A stretch of 64,000 nt of DNA from Datnioides undecimradiatus (lineage: Eukaryota > Chordata > Actinopteri > Lobotiformes > Datnioididae), in the NCBI GenBank assembly GCA_008933995.1, contig WARS01000981.1, positions 2,046,001 through 2,110,000 of the forward strand. Direction: 5' to 3'. The notes beneath the pieces were generated by a model. The model ran no database searches, was not told where the DNA came from, and was given only the letters and a program-made list of their open reading frames with translations. The position numbers and the translations under genes are program-made. Position 1 is the first letter of the stretch; each line of letters opens with the position of its first letter. Shown here in pieces: positions 12,461 to 24,952 of the stretch.

Positions 12461-15400
12461 AACCTACCAACGCAATGACAGAAGCGACCAGACAACCATT
12501 GGTGCTCTGTGACGATGTCACTAACGTCAGGTTTGACGGAGTCGTAAAGAGCAGCGACCTCCGGTTTCACCGCTGAAGATAAAAGCCTCTCTGACAGCAG
12601 GACCCTGAGGGTTTGCTCCTGTATCACGATCGCCGGAAGACCACGTCTGGACACTATTGTATCGGATAAAACAATGAACGAAAAGGAATTTGTAATTACC
12701 AATATGTCAGCTGACAATATGGACACTATCTTTAAAACATATAAACATGTTTCTGAAGCCATATTAACGTGTACTGTTTACAGAAACAAACTTGTATTTA
12801 AGGGTGGTTTGCATGTGGTTGTCTTTTCAACAGAATTGTGCAACCCTGCATTGTAAATGCATTTTACATTTAGGCTACAGCTGTGACTTAGACGTCAGTT
12901 CTTCCAAGTGGCACTGCGCGTTTGCTTCCTATAATAGGAGACATTTCATGCTTTTATTTTGGAGGTACATCGGTCTGTTTTCCGGCGCCGTTCCTGCTTC
13001 ATGCTGCTGTCTTGGTGCAGCCGCAGGGAAGAGGGAATGGAGAAGGGCCGCTCCCAAATAAATTCACGCAACTCCTCTCACTCCGAACAATAAAGCAGTG
13101 TTGTACCGGAAATGACACACGAAGCAGTGTGGGTGTTTGAAAAATGTCATTCTTACTACTACTACAGTTATTTAGCTGTAACTGAAGCTAAATGATCATA
13201 ATTCTAACGAGTAATAAAGTAAAGCACATCGCTACAGACGAATAATCAAAAACAATCATATAAATAAACTCACCACAACTGTAATCGATGTAAAATAATA
13301 TTTGAATTAATCAAATTAATTAAAAAGAATACAAGCAAAAACATTAAATGTTTCTCGATCTTTCACTGACAGAAACTGATCAGTTGGGTTTGATGAAACA
13401 TGAATGTGGTTCATCTTTACCTTCTTTCCTGGCTTCGCTTTCATCCTTTATTTTGATTCATACCACATCTCATGTAAACATGCAGAAATGCACATACAAT
13501 AAGGTATGGTCTATTGTGTGAGTGTATCATTGATCATACTATGAGTCTGTCATTTAGTCAGTGATGCTCTGAAGCCTGTTACATGCTGCTTGCTTGTGTC
13601 TGTCTGCCATATTTCATATGATGGTTGCTTTTGTAGTTCAAATCACCTGGAGAGATAAACAAACAACTCTGAAACCTTTTTTAAGGTGCAGATGAGATCA
13701 CTGATTGAGATGTGTGTCCCAGTCAGCACAGCTGGTGTGACACTGGTGGAGGATCCACTGATGTAGGAAGTACTCTATAGAATCAGATGTGTGTCAATAT
13801 AAAACTTCTAAATACAAACTTAATCTACGAGTTAGACCTGAGGTTGATGTGGAAAGTAGCAAACATAAGCAAAAGCTGGATGTGCAGGAAGTTACATTTT
13901 TGAAGATATTAATCAAAAAACACATCACACGCAATATTTTGTTACAATGCAGTTTCCTATTTTCATAAAGCCACTCACCAATCCTGTGTGGGCATAACTA
14001 ACACATAGCAATAATATCCTTTTACAGGCAATGAGGCAAACATCTAAGTGTGGTTTCAACATTGGGACAGTGCAACCAGAGGTGGACACAGTACATATTC
14101 CCATTACTTTAGGCGAAGTTTAGGTGATCATTTACAGAATGTGACTTTCAAAACAACCTGGCGAGTGCAGCAGGATGTAGTAGGATGGAGTATTTTTAAT
14201 TTAAATCCCCACCCCACCTCAACAGAAAAGCATGATGGCAGATTTCTCACACAGCTCTGCCAGCCCTGTGTGCGACCATATGTGCATCAGAACACCAGTG
14301 AAATAGCTGCATCATTAAAAAAAATAAATAAAAGAATCAACCTACGTTCGAACCCCAGTTACACACCATTATCTCATAAAATGAAGTTCTGATTAATTTG
14401 ATAAACTATTAGTTGTGACATACATGCATTTTCTTTTGTGATGAACACATCATATATCATGTTTCAGAAAAGAAAAGTTATCTTTTGAGTGAAATTATGT
14501 TTTCAGGTTAAGAGTAATGGCACCTTCATATAAATACAGTGGAGTCAAAGCTAAAACATAAGTCTTTAAAATGCAGTGGAGTCACCAAGTCTTGAAAAAC
14601 TACTATAGTTAAGTGCAGATGCACAAACAATGCACATCAGTTATATTTACCTCTCTAGTTCAAACTATGTTGGTTTGGATAAAATGATCACGTGTATTTT
14701 GCACTGCAGGTAACACAGGAAATGAAGACAGTCAAATGAAAGACAACATTTATGTCCATTTTGGTTTGGCGACAGGCGTGACATCTCACTGTTGCCAGCA
14801 CACTGATCAGCACCCGTCTCCTCTTCTTCTGACTCTTTGTATCAAACCTGCACAGGAAATGGGCCTGCAGGCAAAGTCCCTTTCAGCCAATCAAATGTTT
14901 GTATAGCAGGTCTAAATAGTGTGTTTTATAAAAATACAACAGCCTCTGGGATGACACATCATAATGAAAATATTAGACAAATTAGCTTAGAGTCCAGATG
15001 GAGATGTACAGTATCGATTTAACCTTTGACTTTCTGTGTTTCTTCAGTGTATGTCTCGTTAGCCCACTGAGATACAGTGTATTCACAGCTCTGAATGGTT
15101 GTTGTTAATGCAGACAGCTATTTTCAACACAGAGAGCCTACACATAGTCGACATGTGAAATGTTGATACTTGGTTATTATTTTGGTACTCCCTACTGTTA
15201 ATAGTTTTAGATTTTTATAAGGGGCCTTATAGTATCATTTTTTCTAGTGCAACTAGTATTGAAGTCATTTCAGCCACCAGGTCAAATTGAAACTGCATGC
15301 TTATTGCTATTGTGAAGCCTATGTTTATATTGCAAATGCGCTGGCATAATATGATCTTCTAGGAAGCAGTATTGATAATTTAGTATTTTTTTCTGTTGAT

Positions 15401-16807
15401 GTTTTCAAATATGATGCACAGCTTCCCCCACTGGATGGTGCTTTTGAGTAAGTCCAGCCAGATTTGAAGTAGAAGTAGTAGGAGAGCAGTTCCGCTGATC
15501 ATTCCAGTGTGTTTTGATGTTTTTTAGCAGCAGGTGGAAAAGTGTGTAACTTGCTTTGGCTGTAAAATGTGGAAATAAAACTAGTGAGTATAAGCATGTT
15601 CATCTCTGGCTGAAATATGAGATGTCTGTATCAAAGTTTGAAATATGTAGAACATCACTGAATGAATGTTGAAACAAAAGGTGTTACGTCTGGTATGTGC
15701 ATGCATTTATTATTCTGTTCAACATCAACCTCAGATGAACCAAAACAGAACTATGAAAGAAACTGCAGTGTGCCGCTTTGGGTGGTGCTCAGTGTGGGTG
15801 GAGTCAAGTCAGATATTTGTGCCATGCCCCAAACTGCACACTGCACTACTGCACTTTTCTAGTCTTCTGACAGCTCAAAGTGCTTTTATACTACATATCA
15901 GTATTCACCAGTTCACACCCATCCATACAGCCGTGGCATACAGGAAAGGATTCATATACATTCACATACCAAAGGCACAGTCAACTGGAGCAATTTGGGG
16001 TTCAGTAACTTGCCCAAGGACACTTCAATATGCAGCCTAAAGTAGCTGGGGATCAACCCACCAATCCTCTGATTAGAGGACCAACCACTCTACCTCTGAG
16101 CCACTATTGTACAATTGTAGCCTGGCAAATGAAACTGGCACAGAATATAGATATTTATTTTTAAAGTCAGAACAAAAATATTTAAGTTCGGTTGAGAAGA
16201 AAACAAGAACCGTTCTTGTCCATAAACAAAAACAACATGCATGCTGATGCGTCTCCTCCACGCATTAAGAGACCTATCTAGTCTGTTTCTGTTTCAACAC
16301 CCATAGGCCTTTCAGTGTATTCGTTTCAGTGGTAACATCAATGACCATAAATTACTGGTGCTACAAATCCCACTACAACACACTGGAGAAATGAGTATGC
16401 TTAATACAAACGAGTATAGGAATACAATACTAATTATATTGAGTTTAACACTGCCAACATCCATTTGCATTCAACAAATACAGACACATTACCGCACAAC
16501 ATTTTACAGTCTGTCACTTAAAGTCAAAGTTTAAAAAAGAGAAATGTCCAAGTCTAATAAAAAAAAAAAATAAACACCTTCATGAATGAAAGGGGCAGAT
16601 TAAACTACAGTAGAATCACTGGTCAAATGTAGAATTAAGTTGGCACATCATTAAACAGGCTGGAGGTAGGACTGGAACACAACCAACTACATCATCCCGC
16701 TGGTCAGGAAGCAGAGCTGAGACAAAAACTCAGAATTGAACTGATGACCTAGTGAGCACCATCAAACTATCATCAGTTAAAGTTTCAACACAAACCAAGG
16801 GGCTTAC
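12461..16807. other. Intergenic interval upstream of cblb
   Basis: About 4.3 kb, mostly AT-rich, with no recognised gene. The region 12,430-13,100 has several overlapping open frames of 70-110 codons on both strands, none with recognisable composition or motifs. A SINE-like repeat at 15.85-16.1 kb is listed separately. It borders a possible minus-strand exon on its right. Confidence 0.5.
15846..16115 (+). repeat. Teleost SINE-like interspersed repeat, copy 1
   Basis: The segment resembles an abundant teleost repeat: a stretch like 'cactacatatcagtattcac', then a phrase like 'ttggggttcagta', then 'cccaaggacac', ending in 'ctctacctctgagccac'. A second, diverged copy lies in the same orientation at 58.74-59.0 kb in this window and shares all four blocks in the same order. 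The family assignment is from memory; the two-copy similarity is seen directly. Confidence 0.75.
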
Positions 16808-16915
16808 CCTGAACAGCTTCTCTGGAATGACAGGACTGTCAATGTTTTCCTTGGTCCAAGGTCTGTGGTCAATCAAATCTGTGTTGGACACCTTGGTTGA
16901 CCATCCAGGTTTTGC
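16808..16915 (-). CDS. Orphan coding exon of an unidentified gene
   Basis: On the minus strand a 108-nt segment is open in one frame only: the other two hit stops. It is bounded by an acceptor (catgtag|GCAAAACC) and a good donor (TTCAGG|GTAAGC), both phase 0. The 36 residues begin AKPGWSTKVSNTDLIDHRPW and end TKENIDSPVIPEKLFR. The composition (Trp, Pro, charged, no low complexity) looks like real protein, somewhat like the short Pro/Trp-rich inserts of ciliary microtubule-associated proteins, but I cannot name a family. I found no partner exons with confidence between 12.5 and 17.4 kb. It could belong to a small-exon gene I failed to assemble, be a relic, or be chance. The frame-specific openness plus both splice sites argue against chance. 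Confidence 0.45.
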
Positions 16916-17429
16916 CTACATGCAGTGAGATTCAGCCTAATTCTACACTTCACACATTCTCTCTCTTCACATGGGACATGCAGTCACCTGTTTCTGTAAC
17001 TCTGATGTATGATTACATTAAAAACAAAGACAGTGAAATATTAAAATTAACCAAATGTTTGATGGAATATGTTTCAATAATTTTACCATGTATAGCTATT
17101 TACTAATTTCAATAAATTATCAGTTCTTCTTATATTACTGGAAAAATAGTATAAGATGTATAAGAATGCACACCCACTGCCTGTTCATATGTGATTATTC
17201 AGTGTTTACGTCCGTCAGGAGAGCTGAGGGAAACCCTGGACACCAAAGCCACATCGACCCCACCCTTATCAGCTGAGAACAGACTCACAGAGCAGGCTGT
17301 CTCACAACCCAACACAACTTTCCATCCAATCATACACACACATGCTGGGTGTTATATCTTTCTGACATCACGACCTGGTGGTCAACCAATATCTGGAGGG
17401 AGGAGATACATAACATTTTGAAGACAATA

Positions 17430-17562
17430 GTGTCAACCTGCCTCATTCCTACAGATCTCCAGAGAGTTTACCACCTCAGCAGACCAGCACAGCACTCTCT
17501 CAGATGACTTCCTAAAACGTGTGTTGTCTTCTAGGTCTTTACAACTTTAACAAGAGCACACG
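17430..17562 (+). other. Probable untranslated first exon of the giant coiled-coil gene
   Basis: A strong donor (GCACACG|GTAAGTTT) ends at 17562. The coding exon downstream begins with an acceptor at 18033/18034 (pyrimidine-rich tract then ACCAACAG|AGCAAAG), 22 nt before its ATG, so a spliced leader is expected. The upstream boundary is a guess. A CCAAT-like sequence lies at about 17,384-17,388. The intron would be 471 bp with nothing else visible in it. Confidence 0.5.
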
Positions 17563-18055
17563 GTAAGTTTATTTTATCCTTCAACATGATTTTGTTGTGT
17601 TGTCATGGGTACTGATATGGATTATAGCAAGCAGGAGATTGATTTTGTCCTCATAATATGTACATGTATTTATTATGTCTACAAATTGCAAGTAAACATT
17701 TCTGCCAGTGATGTGCAGCTCCTAAAGAAAACAAAAACATCTTTTTCAGTTGTACGCTTAAAAGATTAGGTCTTAGCAGTCTGTGCAGATGACTCTGAGA
17801 AAACATAACTGCACACATGGAGAAACTTAAAGAAAACAAATCAAGCATATGAAATAAAAACAAGAATGGAATAACATAAAATTGAAACTATACAAGAGCA
17901 ATATCCACTCATACACACATAAATGCCTACTGTTTTAAATCAGGCCAGAAAAAAACCCACCACATCATATTGTAGATTATGATCTGCAACATAGATCATC
18001 AAGTGATATTCTGTCTGTTTTCTTGACCAACAGAGCAAAGACAACAGACAACAGG

Positions 18056-19882
18056 ATGACCAAAAGAGAAAACGAATGGACAATGGAAAACACCATGCAG
18101 TTAGGAGACAAAGAAACACAAATATTAAAAACCACAAGGGAGTGTATCAAAAGACAGAGACAATTGACATGTCAAGTATTGGAGGAGATTGAACAACTTT
18201 TGGAAGAGACACAAAGAGAGAGGAATGAAACTGACTACCTTAAGAGAAAGACGGAACAGCAACAGGAGGACATTCACAAACTGGAAGCTGAAAAACTTGA
18301 GCAGTGCTTGTTAATAAAAAGACTGAAATTACAGATAGAAAATGTTACTCAGAAACTTGTGAAGAATAAAAATGAAGCAACTCAAGAAAAAATCCAACTG
18401 CAGAACTTGTGGGCTGAGATAGACCGAGAGAGGGAAACTTTGGACAGAAAACGTAATGAGATTATGAATGAGCGGCGCAATTTGGAAATGATAAAGTACG
18501 ATGAAACAAAATCACTTAAAAGTGAGGAAGCCAAAGAAGTGATGGATCAGTCACAGCACTGGCAGGATACGAAGGAGAGGCTGATGGCTGACAGTCTGCT
18601 CACTCTAATGGACAAAAATAAGAAAATAATGCTTGAAATGAAGCAGGTAAAGGAACAAATGGAGAAATATATGGCAGACATAAGGCAAGAGCTAGAGAGA
18701 AATAAAAAGAATATAGAATATAGAATATATAGAAATCAAATTGAAAACATCAAACATGACATGAATGTAAATATTAACAAGGTGAAGCAATGGTGGACAA
18801 AAATTCAAAGAGATTTTCAAATGCAGAAAGACACAGTCCCAGAAGTGGAAAGACAGAGGCAAGGACATGACACCTTCAATACTGTGAAGCTAAAACTCTA
18901 CAGAATCCAGGAAGAGATGGAGAAGCTTTGGGATGAGTTGGAAGACAGTGAACAACAACTGGACTCTCAGATGGAAACACAAGACAGAGAGATGAAGCTG
19001 GCACAGGTCAATATGGAAAGAGATGAGATTGAAAGAATGAAAGCTGAAATTCAGACAGAGAGAGAAAACACTGAGAGGGACAGACAGTTAGTGAAAGCAG
19101 AAATGGATGCATTGAACAATATGAGGGAGAGCACTGAAAGGCAAAAACAGGAGCTGGATGACAAGTTACAAAGAACCAAAAAGGAGATTAGAGAGATGGA
19201 AGTGATGAACACTGAGATTGGAATTAAGAAAAATGAACTGCTAAAAATGATGAGAATGAGCAGAAGACAAAAGGAAGAGATCAGCATGATGAGGGCTGAG
19301 ATGGAACATGCTCAACAAGACATCGAGGAAAGACAGGATAAGAGTCAGGGGCAAGGGGTGAACACTGAGGGCAGGTTTGATGAGCAGAAGATTATGATCA
19401 AACAAGATGACAGAACCAGAGAAATGATACAACATCGAGAGCGTCAGTTTGAGGAAGACAACAAGGAAACAAGCACCGAATATGAAATGAACACTGGCAT
19501 GCAGGGAGTGATTCTTCAAATAGAAGATATCAGAACGATGCTGCGTAGGGTCAGAGAAAACACTGAGGAAAACAGGAGAGATGTTACAGAAGAAAAGAGT
19601 CAAAACAAATGGATGAATTTTCAAGCCAAGAGAAAGGGACGGGTGCTTGACCAAAAGCTGGAGAAGACCATGAGAGAGAGGGACGAGGTGGAAATTGCAA
19701 AGATAAAGATACAAAGACAGAAGGAGGAGTTTAAACAAAATCTGTCAAATACAATTCTGACAATGGGTGAGATGAAAGCTAACTTAGAAAGAGTGGCTGC
19801 AGAGATAAACAGTGCCCGGGAGGAGATGCTCAAAGCACAAAGGAAGATGGAGGAGAACAAGGAGAAAGTAAAGAAACACAAG
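18056..19882 (+). CDS. Giant coiled-coil protein, coding exon 1 (609 codons)
   Basis: Translation most likely starts at the ATG at 18056 (MTKRENEWTMENTMQLGDKE). The open frame extends upstream only to a TTG lying in the intron side of the acceptor. The exon ends at a consensus donor (CACAAG|GTAAGT) after exactly 609 codons, phase 0, and joins 21689. The residues are almost wholly charged or polar (E, K, Q, R, N) with Leu/Ile/Met at heptad spacing: one long coiled coil without signal peptide or folded domain. Near its end (about 19,633-19,733) is a module reading VLDQKLEKTMRERDEVEIAK, which recurs three times in the next exon. An intron-retained reading would add only 27 residues before a stop at 19,966. 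The gene runs opposite to cblb, ska2, tiprl and riox2. I do not recognise the family. Automated labels such as 'trichohyalin-like' would reflect composition, not homology. Confidence 0.85.
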
Positions 19883-21688
19883 GTAAGTGAATCTGTGGTT
19901 TCTTTTTTCAGTCTGGTCTACTTTTTATTCTTGAGTCAAAGTCAACAAGAAGATGTTTCCAGGTGAAATGCACAGGTGTATTTAATTAAATGAACAATGG
20001 TTTGTTTCCTTTTAACAGTAACAGGATCCAGGTATTATCTTGGGATGATTGAATGGACCCGCGCTGTCAGTAATGTTGTTAGCTGAGCCTGTGCTTTTGT
20101 TAGCATAACATGTCAAAACGTCTGCTGCGACAAAAGATCTTCATTATGTTCCTTGCAATCATTTCATGTTATAGTGTTTGGCTGTTAAAGATGATGAGGC
20201 AACATACATCAAAGTGCTGACTGTCAGTTATCACCAGTTCTCAGCAGAATTTGTGATACCAACAGAATCATTTGAACTATGCTACAATCGCACAGAATTT
20301 CTATATGTGCTGGCTTGTTGGATTTTTTACTTTGTTGTCCTGCCCTAGTTACATTCTGCTCACAAAATGACATTAAAAACTGACTATATGCAGATGTGCA
20401 ATTGTTTTCTATTTCCAAAGTTTATTAACTGGACCCTGATTTCCTCTTTTTAACTGAGAAGTTCATTCTCTGTGTATACATGCTGGAAATTTCAAGTTTC
20501 CACATCACTATTGAGCTTTTAGCTTGAATTGCTGAAGGAATGCAGCACTTGTACTAAGACTATACTTAAAGTAACTTGGCCCACAGTCAGTCAGGACTAT
20601 TATGAGTCAACATGGGCTTAGCTCATAGACTGGAGATATTCTCTATGTTCAGTTACTGACAGTTATTGTCAATAATTCCGTGAGAAGACCCAAACCAGCA
20701 ATGTGTTTGTCAGTCTCCTATACTTTTTGAGTTTCCCTCCCTGTCCTTCAGCTCTCATGTGCTAAGGATATTGGTTCTACTAAAGACAATTATGGGAGAT
20801 TTTGCCACAGGGCTTTCTGCCAGACAGGTCATTTCAACAGAGACCATGCAAGGAAGGAGGAAACAGAGGAGCTCTGTGGCATCAGGTTTTGAATGCACAA
20901 ATAATACCTGTAAGGAAGGTAATCAATGTTGGTTTAGGGCTGCACATGAAATAGGGTTATAGCGAGAAATCACTTTGGTGATTGATGAGGCCTCACTTTC
21001 AAAAACAAAGTAGAAAGTCCTTACAACAGAGTTCTAGAGCCGATAATGTAGAGATCCCAGAGTAGCTGGAACTGTTTTACTGTAATGTCAGCACTTACAG
21101 ATGATGATAAGTATAATGTTTTAATTACCTAAAATACAATGTAATGGTTTACTCTGGTACTTCAACAGAATTTGTGTGTGCAAACTACTATCATACATGT
21201 TTTACTTTGTAATGTTTTCACTATGCTTATTCTTACTTAAAACAGAGTATTTAACAGTCTGGTTATATAATGTGGGGCATGTTTGTGTAGATGCTCTAGA
21301 AGACTCACAAAAAACTGTTAACTCACTCCAGTGATGTGTCTATGAACCATTTTAAGCCTTACAGACATATAAGGCTTTTTTAGGAGCTAACCATGGCATG
21401 ACACCCTGTCTCACTCTCTCACTCAGGCAGCATGTTTCAGGTAATGTGGGGCAGGTTGGAAAAATGGGATGGCCCTTCTTAGATAGAAAAGCAGGCTTCC
21501 TTGCTACTTAGCAAATGTAAACCTTTTATTAAACAGGAAGCAGTTGCCATGTAATACAATGTATACGCATATTATTGGGCCTGTTAATTTTAAATATTTT
21601 GGCACTATTAGCCATTTTAGTTTGAACAATGTAACACATCACCCAACCTTTACTAGCACTTACTTAGTCCTTTTTTTTTTTTGCAAAG
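19883..21688 (+). other. Intron between the two large coiled-coil exons
   Basis: A 1.8-kb intron with donor AAG|GTAAGT and acceptor GCAAAG|GATGTG, preceded by an uninterrupted T tract (about 21,671-21,682). Both ends are phase 0, so the joined protein reads ...KVKKHK then DVLSSMKARVSK. I see no further exon, repeat family or RNA gene inside. Confidence 0.75.
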
Positions 21689-24600
21689 GATGTGCTGAGT
21701 TCCATGAAAGCTCGTGTCAGCAAATGGCTTACAGCAGAATCTGCAATCAAAAAGACTTTTTCAGTGAGTATATCTGAACTTCAAGAATTACAGAGAGAAC
21801 CACACAGAGACTCCTTCAAAGATCAAACAACTGAAATTACAACAGACCAAGAGGGGGCAGAAGATGAAATGACAAAAGATGCCATGTCTTTGCAGCTATT
21901 TCTAACATTAGAGGATGAGCATCAAAGTGAAGACATAAAAACACAGGAGGATATGCATTCAGAGGTCACCCAGAGACAAGAACTAGATTTTTTTGCAGTG
22001 GATACAGGGGAAGAGCAGAATGTTTTCCTACAGATGCTGACAGAAATTCATGAGGAAACATCAGTGGATGATGATCAGACAGAATTAGCAAGTGTGAGCA
22101 AAAACATAAAAGTGGAAAATCAGATATCCAAACTCAAGGAGAGGGAGAGGAAAATAAGGGAGGAAATAACGAATGCAATGAAGAACATGGAGGAAAAAAA
22201 TCAAGAGATTAAAAGACTCATCATGGAAATAAATTTCCTGCAGAGACAGAGACCAGAAACTGAAACTGACACCAGTGTTTTCAAACATAGAATAATTAAA
22301 TATGAAGAGAAAGCGAAAAAAGAGGAGGGTGAGGATACGATAAAACAAGAAGCAACTGATGAGAATGGCTTGATGACACTGGATGTTAGGAAGCAAAAAC
22401 AAAGTCAGGAGTCAAGAGAAGATCTACAAATACATGTTGAGGAGATGGATGAAGGATCTTTTAAAACAGACACATGGAGTGCTGATATACAAAGACTTAG
22501 GGCAGAGATTTATAAAACACAAGAAATCATAAGACTACTGAAACCAGAACTTGAAAGCCAGGGTGAAGGAAGCAACATCAATAAGGACAATAAAAATGAA
22601 GACAGTGAAATTGAGGCACTGCTAAAAGACATGGTGCAATTTCAAGAGCATTTGAAAATGGTAAATACTGCAATGAGGCAAAGTGAACTGCGACTGAAAG
22701 AACAAATGACCAACATGAAATTCACAAAATTTGTAGCCAAAAAACAGAGAAGAGAACTGAATCAGAGGTTAGAGAAAACTTTGAGAGAGAGAGATGAATT
22801 AAATATTTTGAAAATAAAAATGCAGAGACAAACTGAAGAGACTCAGCAGAAGTTAGAGAAAATGTCAAATCTTAAGCGCACCATGGAGAAAATAGCTGCT
22901 AACATTAAAAAGAAAAGAGAAGACATTGAGATCAATATGGAGGACAGCAAAGTTAAACTGACACAGTTCAAAGATTTGTACTCTACAATTGAGGCTACAA
23001 AACAAGAACTGGAAAACAGCTATCTTTTAATATCCCAGGAAAGAGCTGCCTTTGTCAGATTAAAAACTGAAATCAGGCAGCAAAAGGATACTACTGAGAA
23101 TGAGAACAGAGGCATAAAGAAACATGTCACATCTGCAACAAAGGTAGAATGGGACAAAATGATAAAAAACAGAATGGGCAAAGACATGGAGGAAATGGAA
23201 AATGAAATTGTCAAACTCAAATTGGAAAACGAAAAACTGGAGAAGTCCATAAAAATAATCATGGACAGTTTGGATCAAAAAAATGGTGAAGTTGAACAAC
23301 TGAAAAAGGCAGAAAGAGAAGAGATTGAGATGCTGAAACAACAGATTCAAGCAGAGAGGGAGAATGCAAGAATTGCAAGCCTACACAATGGGACAGAAAC
23401 ACAGGACATCCACTGTTTAATGGAGAATATTGAAAGGCAGAAATCAGAGCTTGAGGCCAGAGAGTGCACAATCAAAAGAGAAATGAGCAAAATGGAGGTG
23501 CTGAAGTCAGAGCTTGAAACAAAGAAAAAAGACAGTGAAGAACTAATTAGAATTAGCATAAGGAAAAAAGAGGAAAGTGAAATAATGTGGAATGAAATAC
23601 AAAGAGAAAAGGAATTACTGAAAAGAGACACAAAAAAGAGAAGGAGGGAATTAGACCAAAGACTGGAGAGAACCATGAGAGAGAGGGATGGGTTAGAATT
23701 GCTGAGGATAAAACTACACCGACAGGCTGCAGAGCTGGCTGAGGAGAGGCAGAGTATCAAAGACAAGACTCTAAAATCTGAAATGGTACGCTGCAGCTCA
23801 AAAGTCACCAATTCCATTAGTGACCTTCAAAACACAAGAAAAAAGATTCATGAACATTTGGATACAATTAGAAGGGAATTGGGAATTCTGAAAAATGTAA
23901 ATGTGCATTTAGAAAAACAGATAGAAGACGTCAAAACATTAAAAGCTGAAAATGGGACTTTAAAAGACAACATGAGCAGAATAAAGTTACAGATAATGAG
24001 GGACTTTAAGGAAAAAGGTATACAAGCAACAGCTGATAAGGATAAAATGTGTCACATGTGGGATGACATTCAGCAACAAAAGCAGCAGCTTGAAATCAAA
24101 CTAGAGAGCATTAAAAGAGAAATAAGAGAAATGGAAGTGTTGAAGTCTGCCTTGGAAATTGAAAAAAGAGAAAACCAACATTTAATCCGAAAAGGCATTC
24201 GAAAAGAGCAGAAAGTCAAGAATATGTGGGCTGAGGTCAAAGAAGAAAAAGTTGCCCTGAAGAGGGAGAAGAAGAAGAGGAATAAAGAGCTTGACCTGCG
24301 ACTGGAAAGGATTGTCAGAGAGAGGGATGAACTAGAGATCACAAAACTAAAGCTGCAAAAACAAATTGAAGTTGAAATGACAGTTGGGGGGAGGTCAGGA
24401 GTCACAGAAGTTCTAAGTCAAATTCAAAAGCCTTGGGGACAAAGTGACATATATATGGAAAAAGATAAACATGACATGGACAGTGCTGAAAAGGATAGAC
24501 AGGGGCTTGAAAGTGAAAAAGATAAACTAGAAGGAGCTCTGTCTGTGTGGAAAACAAGGAAAGATCAAGTGCTCAGTAACATACAGACTCTAAGAGGCAA

Positions 24601-24952
24601 GCTCAAACATCTGAAGGAAAAGACATGTGGAGAGATTCAAAACAAAATAGACAAATTAGACTGCAAGAATCAAGATGTGCAAAGACTGAGTCTTGAATTG
24701 GAGCAAAAGCTTAAAGGCTTTGATCAAGATAGAGACCAACTGCTGGGCTACAAGACGCTGATACAGAGAGAAAAGGACGTTCTGAGTAGTATATTATCAG
24801 ACATGGTCACGCAGAGACAAGACATGGAAAATCAAAGGAAGCAAAATCTTCTGTTGGAAAAACAACATCTTGACAAACTGAAGACAGAACTGATGCAGGA
24901 GGGAGCAGATGGGGATAAAGTGAAGGAAAAGATGAACAAAGACAGTGGCTGA
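21689..24952 (+). CDS. Giant coiled-coil protein, terminal exon, frame-intact first part
   Basis: The frame entered at 21689 stays open for 1,087 codons to a stop at 24950-24952. The product is again a near-continuous coiled coil. It holds three diverged copies of a module of roughly 100 residues. Each copy has a core like RRELDQRLERTMRERDGLEL, at about 22,744-22,850, 23,641-23,740 and 24,277-24,370; two of them are preceded by REMSKMEVLKSELE / REIREMEVLKSALE and a 'MW-E' segment. The core also occurs once at the end of the previous exon. A short region before the coiled coil (21.8-22.1 kb) is acidic and less regular. The terminal stop (reading MNKDSG then stop) falls where the 126-bp array begins and is caused by an indel relative to other array copies, so it is probably not the true end. 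Confidence 0.8.
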   Translation, partial: DVLSSMKARVSKWLTAESAIKKTFSVSISELQELQREPHRDSFKDQTTEITTDQEGAEDEMTKDAMSLQLFLTLEDEHQSEDIKTQEDMHSEVTQRQELDFFAVDTGEEQNVFLQMLTEIHEETSVDDDQTELASVSKNIKVENQISKLKERERKIREEITNAMKNMEEKNQEIKRLIMEINFLQRQRPETETDTSVFKHRIIKYEEKAKKEEGEDTIKQEATDENGLMTLDVRKQKQSQESREDLQIHVEEMDEGSFKTDTWSADIQRLRAEIYKTQEIIRLLKPELESQGEGSNINKDNKNEDSEIEALLKDMVQFQEHLKMVNTAMRQSELRLKEQMTNMKFTKFVAKKQRRELNQRLEKTLRERDELNILKIKMQRQTEETQQKLEKMSNLKRTMEKIAANIKKKREDIEINMEDSKVKLTQFKDLYSTIEATKQELENSYLLISQERAAFVRLKTEIRQQKDTTENENRGIKKHVTSATKVEWDKMIKNRMGKDMEEMENEIVKLKLENEKLEKSIKIIMDSLDQKNGEVEQLKKAEREEIEMLKQQIQAERENARIASLHNGTETQDIHCLMENIERQKSELEARECTIKREMSKMEVLKSELETKKKDSEELIRISIRKKEESEIMWNEIQREKELLKRDTKKRRRELDQRLERTMRERDGLELLRIKLHRQAAELAEERQSIKDKTLKSEMVRCSSKVTNSISDLQNTRKKIHEHLDTIRRELGILKNVNVHLEKQIEDVKTLKAENGTLKDNMSRIKLQIMRDFKEKGIQATADKDKMCHMWDDIQQQKQQLEIKLESIKREIREMEVLKSALEIEKRENQHLIRKGIRKEQKVKNMWAEVKEEKVALKREKKKRNKELDLRLERIVRERDELEITKLKLQKQIEVEMTVGGRSGVTEVLSQIQKPWGQSDIYMEKDKHDMDSAEKDRQGLESEKDKLEGALSVWKTRKDQVLSNIQTLRGKLKHLKEKTCGEIQNKIDKLDCKNQDVQRLSLELEQKLKGFDQDRDQLLGYKTLIQREKDVLSSILSDMVTQRQDMENQRKQNLLLEKQHLDKLKTELMQEGADGDKVKEKMNKDSG

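Noticed and set aside
12430-12762. 110-codon minus-strand frame upstream of cblb
   Set aside because: No motifs, lies in the CpG-richer promoter flank where chance open frames are common.
14048-14392. 114-codon plus-strand frame
   Set aside because: No family resemblance, no upstream promoter or splice support.
19883-19966. Continuation of the first large coding exon past its donor (VSESVVSFFSLVYFLFLSQS)
   Set aside because: It follows a perfect GTAAGT donor and changes abruptly to hydrophobic residues; intron retention at most.
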